Below are positions 39,308-48,788 of a stretch of 50,787 bases of DNA, in pieces. The notes below the pieces were generated by a model. That model worked only from the letters and a program-made list of their open reading frames with translations, was not told the DNA's origin and did not search any database. A program made the position numbers and the translations under genes. Each line of letters starts with the position of its first letter. Position 1 is the stretch's first letter. The stretch is from Pseudomonas sp. LS-2. GTDB lineage: Bacteria > Pseudomonadota > Gammaproteobacteria > Pseudomonadales > Pseudomonadaceae. The stretch covers positions 1,763 through 52,549 of the forward strand of contig NZ_QXTJ01000027.1 of the NCBI RefSeq assembly GCF_003605735.1, given 5' to 3'.

Positions 39308-40324
39308 ATGTCTTCGTTGAATCAGGCGCTCAGCGTCGCCCTCGATAACCGTCAATCCCTGCTCGTCGAGCTTCATGCTCAGGGCACGGACTGCTATCGC
39401 CTGTTTCACGGCAGTCAGGAAGGCGCCAGCGGTCTGACCATCGACCGCTATGGCCCGCAACTTCTGGTGCAGACGTTCCACAACACCCTGGACCGCGACG
39501 CTCTGCTGGCATTGCACGCGGCAATCAACGCCCATCTCGGGTTGGCGTTGATGCTGGTCTATAACGACCGCTCGCACGGCAACTCGCGAATCGATCGCAC
39601 CGATGCGGTCTACAAAGCGGAAGACGCCGCACTGGAAGATCTGGTCGGCCACGAATGGGGCCTGAACTATCGCGTTCGGGGGCGGCATGCCGGACAGGAT
39701 CCCCTGCTGTTCCTCGACCTGCGCAACGCCCGCGGCTGGGTGAAGGATCACGCAAAAGGAAAAAGCGTGCTCAACCTGTTCGCCTACACCTGCGGCGTTG
39801 GCTTGAGCGCGGCAGCGGGGGGAGCCCGCGAGGTCTGCAACCTGGATTTCGCGGAGGGGAATCTCGCGGTCGGTCGCGAAAACGGCAAGCTGAACCCGCA
39901 TTTGCCGGACATGGGTTTCATCCAGTCCGACTACTTTCCCGCCATCCGTCAGCTCGCAGGTTTGCCGATTGCTTCCCGTCGCGGACAAAAACTGCCTTCA
40001 TACGCGCGCCTGGAACAACGCCAGTTCGACCTGGTTCTTCTCGACCCACCGGCCTGGGCAAAAAGCGCGTTCGGCACCGTCGACCTGCTACGTGACTACC
40101 AGAGCCTGCTAAAACCGGCGTTGCTGACGACCGCCGAGAATGGCGTACTGATCTGCTGCAATAATCTGGCAAAGGTCAGCATGGATGATTGGCGGGATCA
40201 GGTTTTGCGTTGCGCGAACAAGATCGGCCGCCCCGTGCGCGATTGCCAGGTGCTCACGCCAGGCGTCGATTTTCCGTCAATGGACCAGCAACCACCGCTC
40301 AAGACATTGATCTTGCAGCTTTGA
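39308..40324 (+). CDS. Class I SAM-dependent methyltransferase, RlmI-like (COG1092)
   Basis: 338 residues. The central part is a Rossmann methyltransferase: motif I VLNLFAYTCGVGLSAAAGGA, acidic loop CNLDFAEGN, motif IV VLLDPPAWAKSAFG and the ICCNN segment carrying the candidate catalytic cysteines. RlmI methylates C1962 of 23S rRNA and is about 396 residues with an N-terminal PUA domain; this protein lacks PUA and begins with an extra fold (GLTIDRYGPQLLVQTFHN), so rRNA as substrate is only an inference. Stands alone, with a short upstream gap after the REPIN. Confidence 0.82.
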   Translation: MSSLNQALSVALDNRQSLLVELHAQGTDCYRLFHGSQEGASGLTIDRYGPQLLVQTFHNTLDRDALLALHAAINAHLGLALMLVYNDRSHGNSRIDRTDAVYKAEDAALEDLVGHEWGLNYRVRGRHAGQDPLLFLDLRNARGWVKDHAKGKSVLNLFAYTCGVGLSAAAGGAREVCNLDFAEGNLAVGRENGKLNPHLPDMGFIQSDYFPAIRQLAGLPIASRRGQKLPSYARLEQRQFDLVLLDPPAWAKSAFGTVDLLRDYQSLLKPALLTTAENGVLICCNNLAKVSMDDWRDQVLRCANKIGRPVRDCQVLTPGVDFPSMDQQPPLKTLILQL

Positions 40325-40437
40325 TGGAAAACACGACGTCAGGGTAATTTCCCACAAGGATTGTGGACGGCAGCTTCGGAACCAGATTGACGTGCCATAC
40401 TCCAAGGCACCTCACATCGAGAGAGTTGGCGACCTAC

Positions 40438-43416
40438 ATGCCCAAAGGATTGAAACGCGCCATTGGCGTCTTGCTGGCCGTCTTCGCAATTTACAGCTTG
40501 CTGGGATTCTTCATCCTGCCGGGCATTGCGTTGCGGGTCATCAACCAACAGTTGGCAAACTACGCCACGGTCCCGGCCAGACTCGACCGTCTGGAGCTAA
40601 ACCCCTACAGCCTGGAAGTCACATTGTGGGGGCTGAATATCGGCGCACCGGGTAAGGAAGAAGTCGGATTCGAACGACTGTACGCCAATCTGCAAATCGA
40701 CAGCCTGTGGACCAAGGCCCTGCATCTTGAGTCCGTGGAGCTGGACAAACCCAAGACCGAATTGCTGTTTTCCAAGGACGGCACCCTCAATCTCGCTGGC
40801 CTTTTCAAGTTGCCGCCAAGCGAGCCGGCAAAACCTGACGAACCACCGAGCAAGCCGTTCCCCCTGCGTATTGGCGAGATCAAGCTCGCTGACGGCTATG
40901 TGCATTTTCAGGATCAGCGCCCAAGCGAACCCATCGAATTCCTCTACAACGCGCTTAATTTCGAGCTGAAAAACCTCAGCACACTGCCTGAAGACAACGC
41001 CGACATGACGCTGGTCGCCATTGGCCCGGCTGGCGGGCAGATTGACTGGGTCGGGCGTATCAGCCTGGTGCCGATCACCTCTGAGGGCACCCTGAAAGTC
41101 ACCGACGGGAAGATGAAAGTCTGGTGGCCGTACGTGCGCGACGCGCTGCCGCTGGTATTGAAGGATGGCAATTTCAGCCTCGACACCCATTACAAGCTCA
41201 GCCTGGATAAAGGCACTGAGTTGCTGCTGGATAACACGTCGCTCAGCGTGGCGCCATTTGCCATCGATGCGCCGGATGGCCGGCCACTGGTGCGACTGAA
41301 AAAGCTCGATGTCAGCGAAACGTCGATCGATCTGGCCAATCAACTGGTCACTGTGGGAAAGATCCGCAGCGAAGGCCTGGAAACTTGGGCGGCGCGGGAG
41401 TCCGATGGTGAGCTTGACTGGCAAAAGCTCTTCGCCAGCCAGCCTTCCACAACCGAACAAAAGAAAGCCGAAACAGAAAAGCAGCAACCGGCCACAGCAT
41501 CTGGAGCCGAGGCCACTGCAAGTAAAGAGCCCGCAGCTGCAGGCAAACCCTGGCAGGTGTTGTTGCGTGACACCCAATTGCGCGACTACCGCATTCATCT
41601 TGCCGACAAAGTGCCTAAAGAGCCCGTCGCGGTCGAGGTCGGCCCGCTCAATCTGGACCTGACCAACTTCGACAGCCTCAACAAATCACCCTTCAACCTG
41701 AAGCTCGACACCGGGCTGGGCAAGCAGGGCAAGATCACTGCTGAAGGCGAGGTCAATCTCGCACCGGTCCGCGCCAAACTCAACGTCACCACGCGCGACA
41801 TCGATTTGCGCGTCGCACAGTCCTACGTCACGCCGTTCATTCGCCTGGAAGTGCGCAGCGGCATGCTCAACACCGATCTGGCGGTGGATCTCAAAAGCAC
41901 CGAGCCGTTGGCACTGGGCATCACCGGCAAGGCGCAGGTCGATCAACTGCACACACTGGACACGCTCAAATCCCGCGACTTCGTGAAGTGGCAGCGACTG
42001 AACCTGGAGGGCGTGAACTTTCAGCTCGGAGACAGCCTGAGCATTGATCAGGTCAATCTCGAACAGCCTTATGCGCGCTTCGTCATTGCCGATGACCGCA
42101 CCACCAACATCGACGACTTGCTGGTACCGCAACCTGCGGACGGCAGCTCATCCGGTCCCAAGGCGGCGCCAAAGGCAGCCCCCGCGGCCAAGAACGCCTC
42201 TGCCGAGAAACCGATGGGCATTCGCATTGGTGAGGTGAACATCAACAACGGCTCGGCCAACTTCGCCGACTTCAGCCTTACCCCCAACTTCGCCACGGCG
42301 GTTCAGCAACTCAACGGCAAGATCGGCACTCTGGACAACCGCCAGGACAAACCGGCGCCTGTGAATATCAACGGTAAAGTCGACCGCTACGCACCGGTCA
42401 CCATCAAAGGTGCACTCAATCCATTCAACCCTCTTGCCAGCCTGGACATCGCCACCAGCTTCAAACGTGTGGAACTGACGACGCTGACACCCTACTCCGG
42501 CAAATTCGCCGGCTACCGTATTCGCAAGGGCCGGTTGAATCTCGATCTGCATTACCTGATCACCAAAGGTCAGCTCAAGGCCGAGAACAAAGTGGTGGTC
42601 GAGCAACTGCAACTGGGTGAAAAAGTCGACAGCCCTGACGCGGTAAACCTGCCGCTGAAACTCGCGATTGCGCTGCTCAAGGACGTCGACGGCAAGATTT
42701 CCATCGAACTGCCCGTGGCCGGCGACCTGAACAACCCGCAATTCAGCGTCATGCCAATCGTCTGGCAGACCTTGCGTAACCTGGTGGTGAAAGCGGCCGC
42801 CGCACCGTTCAAGTTCATCGCAGGGCTGGTCAGTGGCGGTGGCTCGGAGGACCTGGGCACGGTGTCCTTCGCGCCCGGCTCGGATGAGCTGAACGGCGAG
42901 GCCCAGGCCTCGTTGAACAAACTGGCAGCAGCCTTGAAAGAGCGCCCTGCCCTGCGTCTGGAGATCGAAGGCACCAGCGCCGAGGCCAGCGACGGTCCGC
43001 TGATTGCCCAGCAGCGTCTGGAGCGTGAATACCAGAGCACTTATTACAAGATTCTTCAGCGTCGCGGGGACAAGGTCCCCGCGCAAGCCGGGGACCTCCA
43101 GGTGCCCGACAGCGAGAAGGCGCCGATGCTCGAAGGCATCTACCGCACGCGCCTGAAGGGCCAGCCGCCAGCTGAGTGGGTCGATCTGGGCAAAGAGGAA
43201 CGGCAGAACAAGATGCGTGATGCGGTGCTTAAATCCTGGAGTTCCAGTGCACTGCTGCTGCGTCAATTGGGGCAGGCACGGGCTGGCAGCATCAAGGACT
43301 ATCTGGTGGACAAGGGACAATTGGCCGATGATCGGGTCTACTTCATTGACGCAAGCCTGGGTCAACCGGAGAAAGACGGTCGCGTCATCAGCCCCCTGCA
43401 TCTGGATAGCGAGTAA
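40438..43416 (+). CDS. Large DUF748 (AsmA-like) envelope protein
   Basis: 992 residues from ATG 40438 (MPKGLKRAIGVLLAVF). One N-terminal membrane helix (about 8-32) anchors a long periplasmic beta-rich region with DUF748 repeats (LELNPYSLEVTLWGLNIG, IGEIKLADGYVHFQD, IRIGEVNINNGSANFADFSL). AsmA/TamB-like proteins of this kind bridge the envelope and are implicated in phospholipid transport. A low-complexity Ala/Lys/Glu segment interrupts at about 355-385 and another at about 570-595. The C-terminal 190 residues resemble an OmpA-type module (VSFAPGSDELNGEAQASLNKLAAAL). Probably cotranscribed with the DUF2845 gene. Confidence 0.82.
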   Translation: MPKGLKRAIGVLLAVFAIYSLLGFFILPGIALRVINQQLANYATVPARLDRLELNPYSLEVTLWGLNIGAPGKEEVGFERLYANLQIDSLWTKALHLESVELDKPKTELLFSKDGTLNLAGLFKLPPSEPAKPDEPPSKPFPLRIGEIKLADGYVHFQDQRPSEPIEFLYNALNFELKNLSTLPEDNADMTLVAIGPAGGQIDWVGRISLVPITSEGTLKVTDGKMKVWWPYVRDALPLVLKDGNFSLDTHYKLSLDKGTELLLDNTSLSVAPFAIDAPDGRPLVRLKKLDVSETSIDLANQLVTVGKIRSEGLETWAARESDGELDWQKLFASQPSTTEQKKAETEKQQPATASGAEATASKEPAAAGKPWQVLLRDTQLRDYRIHLADKVPKEPVAVEVGPLNLDLTNFDSLNKSPFNLKLDTGLGKQGKITAEGEVNLAPVRAKLNVTTRDIDLRVAQSYVTPFIRLEVRSGMLNTDLAVDLKSTEPLALGITGKAQVDQLHTLDTLKSRDFVKWQRLNLEGVNFQLGDSLSIDQVNLEQPYARFVIADDRTTNIDDLLVPQPADGSSSGPKAAPKAAPAAKNASAEKPMGIRIGEVNINNGSANFADFSLTPNFATAVQQLNGKIGTLDNRQDKPAPVNINGKVDRYAPVTIKGALNPFNPLASLDIATSFKRVELTTLTPYSGKFAGYRIRKGRLNLDLHYLITKGQLKAENKVVVEQLQLGEKVDSPDAVNLPLKLAIALLKDVDGKISIELPVAGDLNNPQFSVMPIVWQTLRNLVVKAAAAPFKFIAGLVSGGGSEDLGTVSFAPGSDELNGEAQASLNKLAAALKERPALRLEIEGTSAEASDGPLIAQQRLEREYQSTYYKILQRRGDKVPAQAGDLQVPDSEKAPMLEGIYRTRLKGQPPAEWVDLGKEERQNKMRDAVLKSWSSSALLLRQLGQARAGSIKDYLVDKGQLADDRVYFIDASLGQPEKDGRVISPLHLDSE

Positions 43417-43422
43417 CGACAT

Positions 43423-43734
43423 TTGAAGAGTGTGTTTACGAGGACCGTAACGATTCTCGGTTTGGCAGCGTTGAGCGGCCTGGCACTGGCCGACACGCTG
43501 CGTTGTGGCAGTCAGTTGATCAGCGTCGGCGACCGGATGTTCGAAGTGCAGCAGAAGTGCGGGCAGCCGATCAGCCAGGACATCGTCGGCTACAAGGAAA
43601 CGGTGAATCATTTCCGCCAGGTCGATCAGGTGCAGGTCCAGGAATGGATCTATGGCCCGAACAACGGGATGTACCAATATCTGCGCTTTGAAGGTGGGCG
43701 GTTGGTCAGAATCGATAGCAAGCGCGGGCGGTAG
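43423..43734 (+). CDS. DUF2845 domain-containing exported protein, TTG start
   Basis: 103 residues if begun at TTG 43423 (MKSVFTRTV); GTG 43432 is the alternative, and there is no suitable ATG. Signal peptide to about residue 21 (GLALA-DTLRCG). DUF2845 follows with cysteines in LRCGSQLISVGD and QQKCGQP, probably a disulphide, and ending EWIYGPNNGMYQYLRFEGGRLVRID. Starts six bases after the DUF748 stop. Function unknown. Confidence 0.8.
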   Translation: MKSVFTRTVTILGLAALSGLALADTLRCGSQLISVGDRMFEVQQKCGQPISQDIVGYKETVNHFRQVDQVQVQEWIYGPNNGMYQYLRFEGGRLVRIDSKRGR

Positions 43735-43766
43735 GTCAACAATCTTCTCTGATTACACCGGACCTT

Positions 43767-43830
43767 TAGCAGCACGGCTTGCCGGCGGTGGCGTCCTTGA
43801 AACCGCTACCGTCGGCAAGCCGTGCTGCTA
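43767..43830. repeat. Inverted repeat, third REP-like type
   Basis: Perfect 18-bp arms TAGCAGCACGGCTTGCCG (43767-43784) and its complement (43813-43830), with further pairing inside (GCGGTGGC/ACCGCTACC region). It sits between two convergent genes, so it may also block read-through. Confidence 0.85.
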
Positions 43831-43857
43831 CACGCCGCGGGGCTATCAGGGTATTGA

Positions 43858-45231
43858 TCAACGCTCGTGCAACGCCTCGGCGCGAGCCTTCAGGACGGGC
43901 TTGAGCAGGTAGCTGAGAATGCTCTTCTTGCCGGTGATGATGTCTACCGAGGCGACCATGCCGGGGATGATCAACAATGGATGCTCATCGGTGCCAAGGT
44001 GGCTGCGGTCGGTGCGCAACTTGATCACGTAGAACGTGTTCTTCTTCTCTTCGTCCTGCACGGTGTCGGCGCCGATCTGTTCCAGCTTGCCCTTGAGGCC
44101 ACCGTAGATGGTGTAGTCATAGGCCGTGAACTTGATCATCGCTTCCTGACCCGGATGCAGAAATGCAATGTCCTGTGGACGAATGCGCGCTTCGACCAGC
44201 AGCGTGTCATCCAGCGGCACGATTTCCGCAATATCGCTGCCCGGCTGAATGACGCCACCCACCGTGTTGACCAGCATCTGCTTGACGATACCGCGCACGG
44301 GCGAAGTGACCATGGTCCGGTTGACCCGGTCTTCCAGGCCTTTGGCCGTGGACTGGGCCTTGGAAAGATTAGTACGCGCCTCGTTCAGTTGGGTCAGCGC
44401 GTCGCTGCGAAACTTGCCACGGGTCTCATCGATCTTGCGCTGCACTTCGGCAATCGCCGCCTGAGCACGAGGGATCGCCAGTGTGGTGCCGTCCAGCTGA
44501 CCGCGCGTTTCAACTTCAGAACGCTTCAACCGCAGAATGTCCACCGGGGAAACCGCGCCCTGCGCCACCAGCGGCTCGGACATGCCGATCTCCTGGCGCA
44601 ACAGGCCCAGACTGCTGCGGTATTGCTCCTGCTTGGAACCGAACTCGCGCAGCTCTTGCTGACGCTGAATCAGTTGCTGCTGCAGACCGCCAACTTCGTC
44701 TACCAGTTGCTGACGACGGCTCTGATACAGAGACTCTTCGTTGGCGGCCTGTTTAGGCGCCGATTTGCGGGCTTCAGGACTGATATTCAGTGGACGATCA
44801 TCCACCTCGGCGCTCAGACGCTCGACGCGCAACTCCATCGCCACGCGATCCGCTTCGGTTTCACCGACGTTCGAGGCAAAACGGGTATCGTCCAGACGAA
44901 TCAACGGCGCACCGGCTTCCACGATCTCGCCGTCACGGGCGTAGATCTGCGCAACGATACCGCCCTCCAGGTTCTGGATTTTCTGGATCTTGGTGGACGG
45001 AATGGCCTTGCCTTCGCCCTTGGTCACTTCGTCGATGACCGCAAAATTCGCCCACAGCACCAGAAATGTGAAGAACGCGATGACCGCCCAGATGGTCAGG
45101 CGAACGATACGCGGTGCATCGTCGACCAGCGCCTTCTCGACTTCGGGCAGCGGCTGCCCATCTAGCGAAGCCGAACCTTTGAAATAACCGAACAGGCCAC
45201 CGCCCGAACTTGGACCCGACTTAAGCAACAC
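43858..45231 (-). CDS. lapC: Type I secretion membrane-fusion protein LapC (HlyD family)
   Basis: 457 residues: cytoplasmic N-terminus (1-50), one membrane helix (about 51-70, LTIWAVIAFFTFLVLWANF), a biotinyl-lipoyl half (IQNLEGGIVAQIYARDGEIVEAGAPLIRLDD), a long coiled-coil hairpin (about 115-310), the second lipoyl half (VTSPVRGIVKQMLVNTVGGVIQPG) and a beta-barrel region. It connects LapB to the outer-membrane channel LapE. The start overlaps the lapB end by 11 bases. Last gene of lapE-lapB-lapC. Confidence 0.93.
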   Translation of the reverse strand: MLLKSGPSSGGGLFGYFKGSASLDGQPLPEVEKALVDDAPRIVRLTIWAVIAFFTFLVLWANFAVIDEVTKGEGKAIPSTKIQKIQNLEGGIVAQIYARDGEIVEAGAPLIRLDDTRFASNVGETEADRVAMELRVERLSAEVDDRPLNISPEARKSAPKQAANEESLYQSRRQQLVDEVGGLQQQLIQRQQELREFGSKQEQYRSSLGLLRQEIGMSEPLVAQGAVSPVDILRLKRSEVETRGQLDGTTLAIPRAQAAIAEVQRKIDETRGKFRSDALTQLNEARTNLSKAQSTAKGLEDRVNRTMVTSPVRGIVKQMLVNTVGGVIQPGSDIAEIVPLDDTLLVEARIRPQDIAFLHPGQEAMIKFTAYDYTIYGGLKGKLEQIGADTVQDEEKKNTFYVIKLRTDRSHLGTDEHPLLIIPGMVASVDIITGKKSILSYLLKPVLKARAEALHER

Positions 45232-47374
45232 TGATCTGCCCCTTCTTCAACGCTTCCATCACGGCGGCTTTGGGGCCGTCGGCGAGAATCTGGCCACGGT
45301 CGATGACCAGCAGGCGATCAACCAGACTGAGCAGCGAAGCTCGGTGTGTCACAAGAATCACGGTCTTTTTCTCGATAACGGCTTGAAGACGCTGTTTGAG
45401 GCGTTCCTCACCGGTGTTGTCCATGGCGCTGGTCGGTTCGTCCAGCAACAGAATCGGCGGGTTGAGCAACAGCGCCCTGGCCAGGGCTACGTTCTGACGC
45501 TGACCGCCGGACAGGTTCTGTCCACGCTCGCCGACCTGCAGTTCATAGCCTTGCGGGTGCAGACGGGCAAATTCGTGCACGCCGGCCAGTTCGGCAGCTT
45601 GCAATACCATTTCGTCATCGACGTAACGTGCACCACAAACCAGGTTGTCGCGAAGAGTGCCGGCCAGCAGCTGGATGTCTTGCGGGACGTAACCAATGTT
45701 GTGGCGCAGTTCGCTGACATCGATCTGGCGAATGTCCACGCCATCGACCAGCAACGAGCCGTCATCGGGCTGATACAGACCGACCAACAGCTTGGCAAGC
45801 GAGCTTTTGCCCGAGCCACTGCGGCCGATGATGCCGATCTTCTCGCCCGGACGAACCACCAGATTGATGTGCTTCAGCGCCAGGGTCTGCTGGTTCGGGT
45901 AAGTGAAATCGACATTGCGGAACTCCATCGCACCTTGAAGGACCTGACGGCTCAAAGGACGCTCGTCGAAGTTGCGCTCTTGGGGCAATTCCATCATCTG
46001 GTCGACTGAAACCATGGTCACCTTGGCCTGCTGATAGCGCGTCAGAAGACCCGACAACTGCGCCAATGGCCCCAACGCCCGGCCACTGAGCATGTAGCAC
46101 GCGACCAGGCCGCCCATACTGAGATTGCCGTCGATGATCATGTACACGCCAAAGCAGATCATCGCCACGCCCGCCAACTGCTGGATAAGCAAGGTGATGT
46201 TCATGGCCAGGCCAGACAGAATCTTGACTCGCAGTTCCAGCCGGCTGAGGGTGCCGATGGTCTGTTCCCACTGATACTGGCGCTCGCTTTCAGCGTTGTT
46301 GACCTTGACCGCATCGAGCCCTGCGAGGGTTTCGATCAGGCTCGACTGACGCTCGGCGCCCAGCGCCATGGTGCGTTCCAGCGTTGCGGTCAATGGCTTC
46401 TGCAGCAGGTGGCCGATACCCAGCGCGAGCGGGAAAGCAACGATGGGAATCCAGACCAGATGCCCGCCCAACAATGCGATCACCAGCAAAATGATCAGGG
46501 TGAACGGCAGATCGATCAGACTGGTCAGGGTCAGCGACGTCAGAAAGTCGCGCATGCCCTGAAACTCATGGATGTTCTGGGCGTAGCTGCCGACGCGCGC
46601 CGGACGAAACTTCATCGCCATGCCAACGATGCGCTCGAACAACGTGGCCGAAATGATCAGGTCGGTCTTTTTGCCGGCAAGGTCCAGGCACAGACTGCGC
46701 AGGCCCTTGAGCAACAGGTCGAACAGGTAGGCGCCACAGATGCCGGCAGCCAGCACCCACAACGTCGCGGTCGCCTGATTCGGCACCACGCGGTCGTAGA
46801 CGTTCATGACAAACAGAGGGGCAGCCAGCGCGATCAGGTTGATCACCAGGCTTGCAGCGATCGCATCGGCGTACAGCCAGCGCGACAGCTTGAGGGTGTC
46901 CTTGAACCAGGAGCGCGCTCGGGGGATGAGCGAGCCTTTGGTCACGTCAAATTTGTGTTGCGGCTGAGCGAAGAACACTTTGCCGCTGTAATCATGAACC
47001 AGCGCGTCACGCTCGACGCGCACTTCACCGCCATCGCTTTCGCTGATCAGCAGTCGCGCGATATCGCCGTCCCAACCGAGCAGGACTGCGCAACGCCCTT
47101 CTTTCAATAACAGCATCGCCGGCAGCGCGATGGCAGGAATCTGCTCGAGCTTGCGCACCAGCAGACGCCCCTGCAATCCGGCCCGCGCTGCGGCACGAGG
47201 CAGCAGGTCGGGGCTCAGACGCTGGTCAGGCAACGGCAGGCCGGTGCTCAACATCGCCCGGCTCGCCGGTTTGTGGTGCAAGGCACAGAGTGTCAGCAGG
47301 CCATCGAGCAACGGATCATCATGCTGGCTACGCGGATCATGACCTAGTTGAGCAGAAGGTAATTCCAAATCCAC
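45221..47374 (-). CDS. lapB: Type I secretion ABC transporter LapB
   Basis: 717 residues from GTG 47374. Domains: an N-terminal C39-like domain (about 1-130) without an intact protease motif, so it should bind rather than cut the substrate; six membrane helices (about 165-430); then an ATPase with Walker A IGRSGSGKSS, signature LSGGQRQNVALARALL, Walker [13 protein letters not shown] and H-loop LVTHRASLL. It exports the LapA adhesin in one step through LapC and LapE. Between lapE and lapB, 64 bases contain a hairpin (47419-47434) and a weak second stem followed by TTTT on this strand, possibly reducing read-through. Confidence 0.94.
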   Translation of the reverse strand: MDLELPSAQLGHDPRSQHDDPLLDGLLTLCALHHKPASRAMLSTGLPLPDQRLSPDLLPRAAARAGLQGRLLVRKLEQIPAIALPAMLLLKEGRCAVLLGWDGDIARLLISESDGGEVRVERDALVHDYSGKVFFAQPQHKFDVTKGSLIPRARSWFKDTLKLSRWLYADAIAASLVINLIALAAPLFVMNVYDRVVPNQATATLWVLAAGICGAYLFDLLLKGLRSLCLDLAGKKTDLIISATLFERIVGMAMKFRPARVGSYAQNIHEFQGMRDFLTSLTLTSLIDLPFTLIILLVIALLGGHLVWIPIVAFPLALGIGHLLQKPLTATLERTMALGAERQSSLIETLAGLDAVKVNNAESERQYQWEQTIGTLSRLELRVKILSGLAMNITLLIQQLAGVAMICFGVYMIIDGNLSMGGLVACYMLSGRALGPLAQLSGLLTRYQQAKVTMVSVDQMMELPQERNFDERPLSRQVLQGAMEFRNVDFTYPNQQTLALKHINLVVRPGEKIGIIGRSGSGKSSLAKLLVGLYQPDDGSLLVDGVDIRQIDVSELRHNIGYVPQDIQLLAGTLRDNLVCGARYVDDEMVLQAAELAGVHEFARLHPQGYELQVGERGQNLSGGQRQNVALARALLLNPPILLLDEPTSAMDNTGEERLKQRLQAVIEKKTVILVTHRASLLSLVDRLLVIDRGQILADGPKAAVMEALKKGQISVA

Positions 47375-47438
47375 GCTGACACTCTCTTTAGCTTTAGCAA
47401 TTAAAAGAAGCTGGCTTCTGACGCAAGCGCGTCAAAAA

Positions 47439-48788
47439 TCAGTTCATTCCCGGCAGTTTTACTGTCGGCTTGATGTCGTTCTGCACAACCGATGCCAGCG
47501 GGGCCACGACGCCCTGACTTTTCAACAAGGTGCCGATGTCGGCTTGAATGCGATATTGGGTGTACGTTTTCAGGCTCTGCAGTTGCACCAGGCGCTGTTG
47601 CGCGGTGAACAACTCGTTCTCACTGTCGAGAAGGTCGAGCAGGGTACGCTCTCCGAGGCTGAATTGCTGCTGATACGACGTACGGACGCTGGTCGCCCGA
47701 TCAACGTACTGCTGAGCGATGGGTACTTGAGCCGAGGCGTTGTTGAAGGCGTTCCAGGCCAGGCCCAGCTCTTCATTCAACTGGCGCAATGCGTTGTTGC
47801 GGATGTCCAGCGCTTGCGAAGCCAGATAGGACTTGGAAGTCAGGTCGGCCTTGTTGCTGCCACCGGCGTACAGGTTGAACTGCATGCGCACCATCGCTTC
47901 CCAGCCGTTGTTGTGGCCTTCGTCACCACCGACGTTGTTGTCGGCGTTACGACCCAGGTCCAGGTCGAAGCGCGGGGAGAAGGTGGATTTGGCAGCACTG
48001 TACTGTTTCTCGGCAGCGGCGATATCAGCCTCGGCCGAACGCAGCACCGGGCTGTTGTCGAGCATCTGGCGACGTGCTTCCTGCAGATCGGCTGGCATCA
48101 GCGCGAACGGCGCTGGCTTTTCCAGCTGATCAGGAACGATGCCCACTGCGCTCAGGTAGTTGGTCTGGGCATCGGCCAGGTTGGTTTGCTCGGTGATCAA
48201 GTTGTTCTGTGCCTGCGCCAGACGGGCGTCGGCCTGATCCATATCCGCCATTCGTCCGACACCGCGACTGGTGCGCAACTTGATCTGGTCGTAGATACGC
48301 TCGTGACTCTTCAGGTTCTCTTCGGCAAGACGCACCATCTCGCGCTGTGTAAGAACATCGATATAGACCTGCGCAACTGTCAATGCAGTGCGTTCGGAAG
48401 TGTTCAACAACGAATACGCCCGGGCATTGGCGGTGGCTTGTTGACGCCCAACTTCATTACTCGTTGCGAAACCGTCGAAGAGCATTTGGCGAAGACGTAT
48501 GGCAGACTCGCCGCGGTTCAAAGTCTGCCAGTCATTACTGCCACTCTGCGCGCGCGTCGTCGGCGAGTCCGAACCGGCCCGTCCGTAACCCGCCGTCACA
48601 TCCACCCGCGGCAAATAGCCGCCCTTCGCCGCACGGACTGCATAGTCCTGAGCGATGCGGGCGTTGATACCGGCCTGAACCTCGGGGTGTTCCTGCATGG
48701 CCTTCTGCATGGCTTCTGGCAAGGTTTGTGCCTGCACGAAGCCGACCGAAAGAACGAAAGGTACGACGGTGAGAAATTGCACACGCAT
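47439..48788 (-). CDS. lapE: TolC-family outer-membrane channel LapE
   Basis: 449 residues from ATG 48788 (MRVQFLTVVPFVLSVGFVQA), with GGGAAG nine bases upstream; an open frame reaches 89 codons further upstream but is not coding-like. The signal peptide is cleaved near VQAQ-TLPEA. Two TolC/OEP repeats are visible, each with a beta-strand segment (RLRQMLFDGFATSNEVGRQQ; MVRMQFNLYAGGSNKADL) and long helices. It is the exit duct of the LapEBC secretion system. First gene of the operon, divergent from lapA. Confidence 0.93.
   Translation of the reverse strand: MRVQFLTVVPFVLSVGFVQAQTLPEAMQKAMQEHPEVQAGINARIAQDYAVRAAKGGYLPRVDVTAGYGRAGSDSPTTRAQSGSNDWQTLNRGESAIRLRQMLFDGFATSNEVGRQQATANARAYSLLNTSERTALTVAQVYIDVLTQREMVRLAEENLKSHERIYDQIKLRTSRGVGRMADMDQADARLAQAQNNLITEQTNLADAQTNYLSAVGIVPDQLEKPAPFALMPADLQEARRQMLDNSPVLRSAEADIAAAEKQYSAAKSTFSPRFDLDLGRNADNNVGGDEGHNNGWEAMVRMQFNLYAGGSNKADLTSKSYLASQALDIRNNALRQLNEELGLAWNAFNNASAQVPIAQQYVDRATSVRTSYQQQFSLGERTLLDLLDSENELFTAQQRLVQLQSLKTYTQYRIQADIGTLLKSQGVVAPLASVVQNDIKPTVKLPGMN

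Noticed and set aside
42148..43677. A 509-codon open frame antisense to the DUF748 gene
   Set aside because: Composition is that of a GC-rich shadow frame; the plus-strand protein has clear family motifs and a ribosome-linked neighbour.
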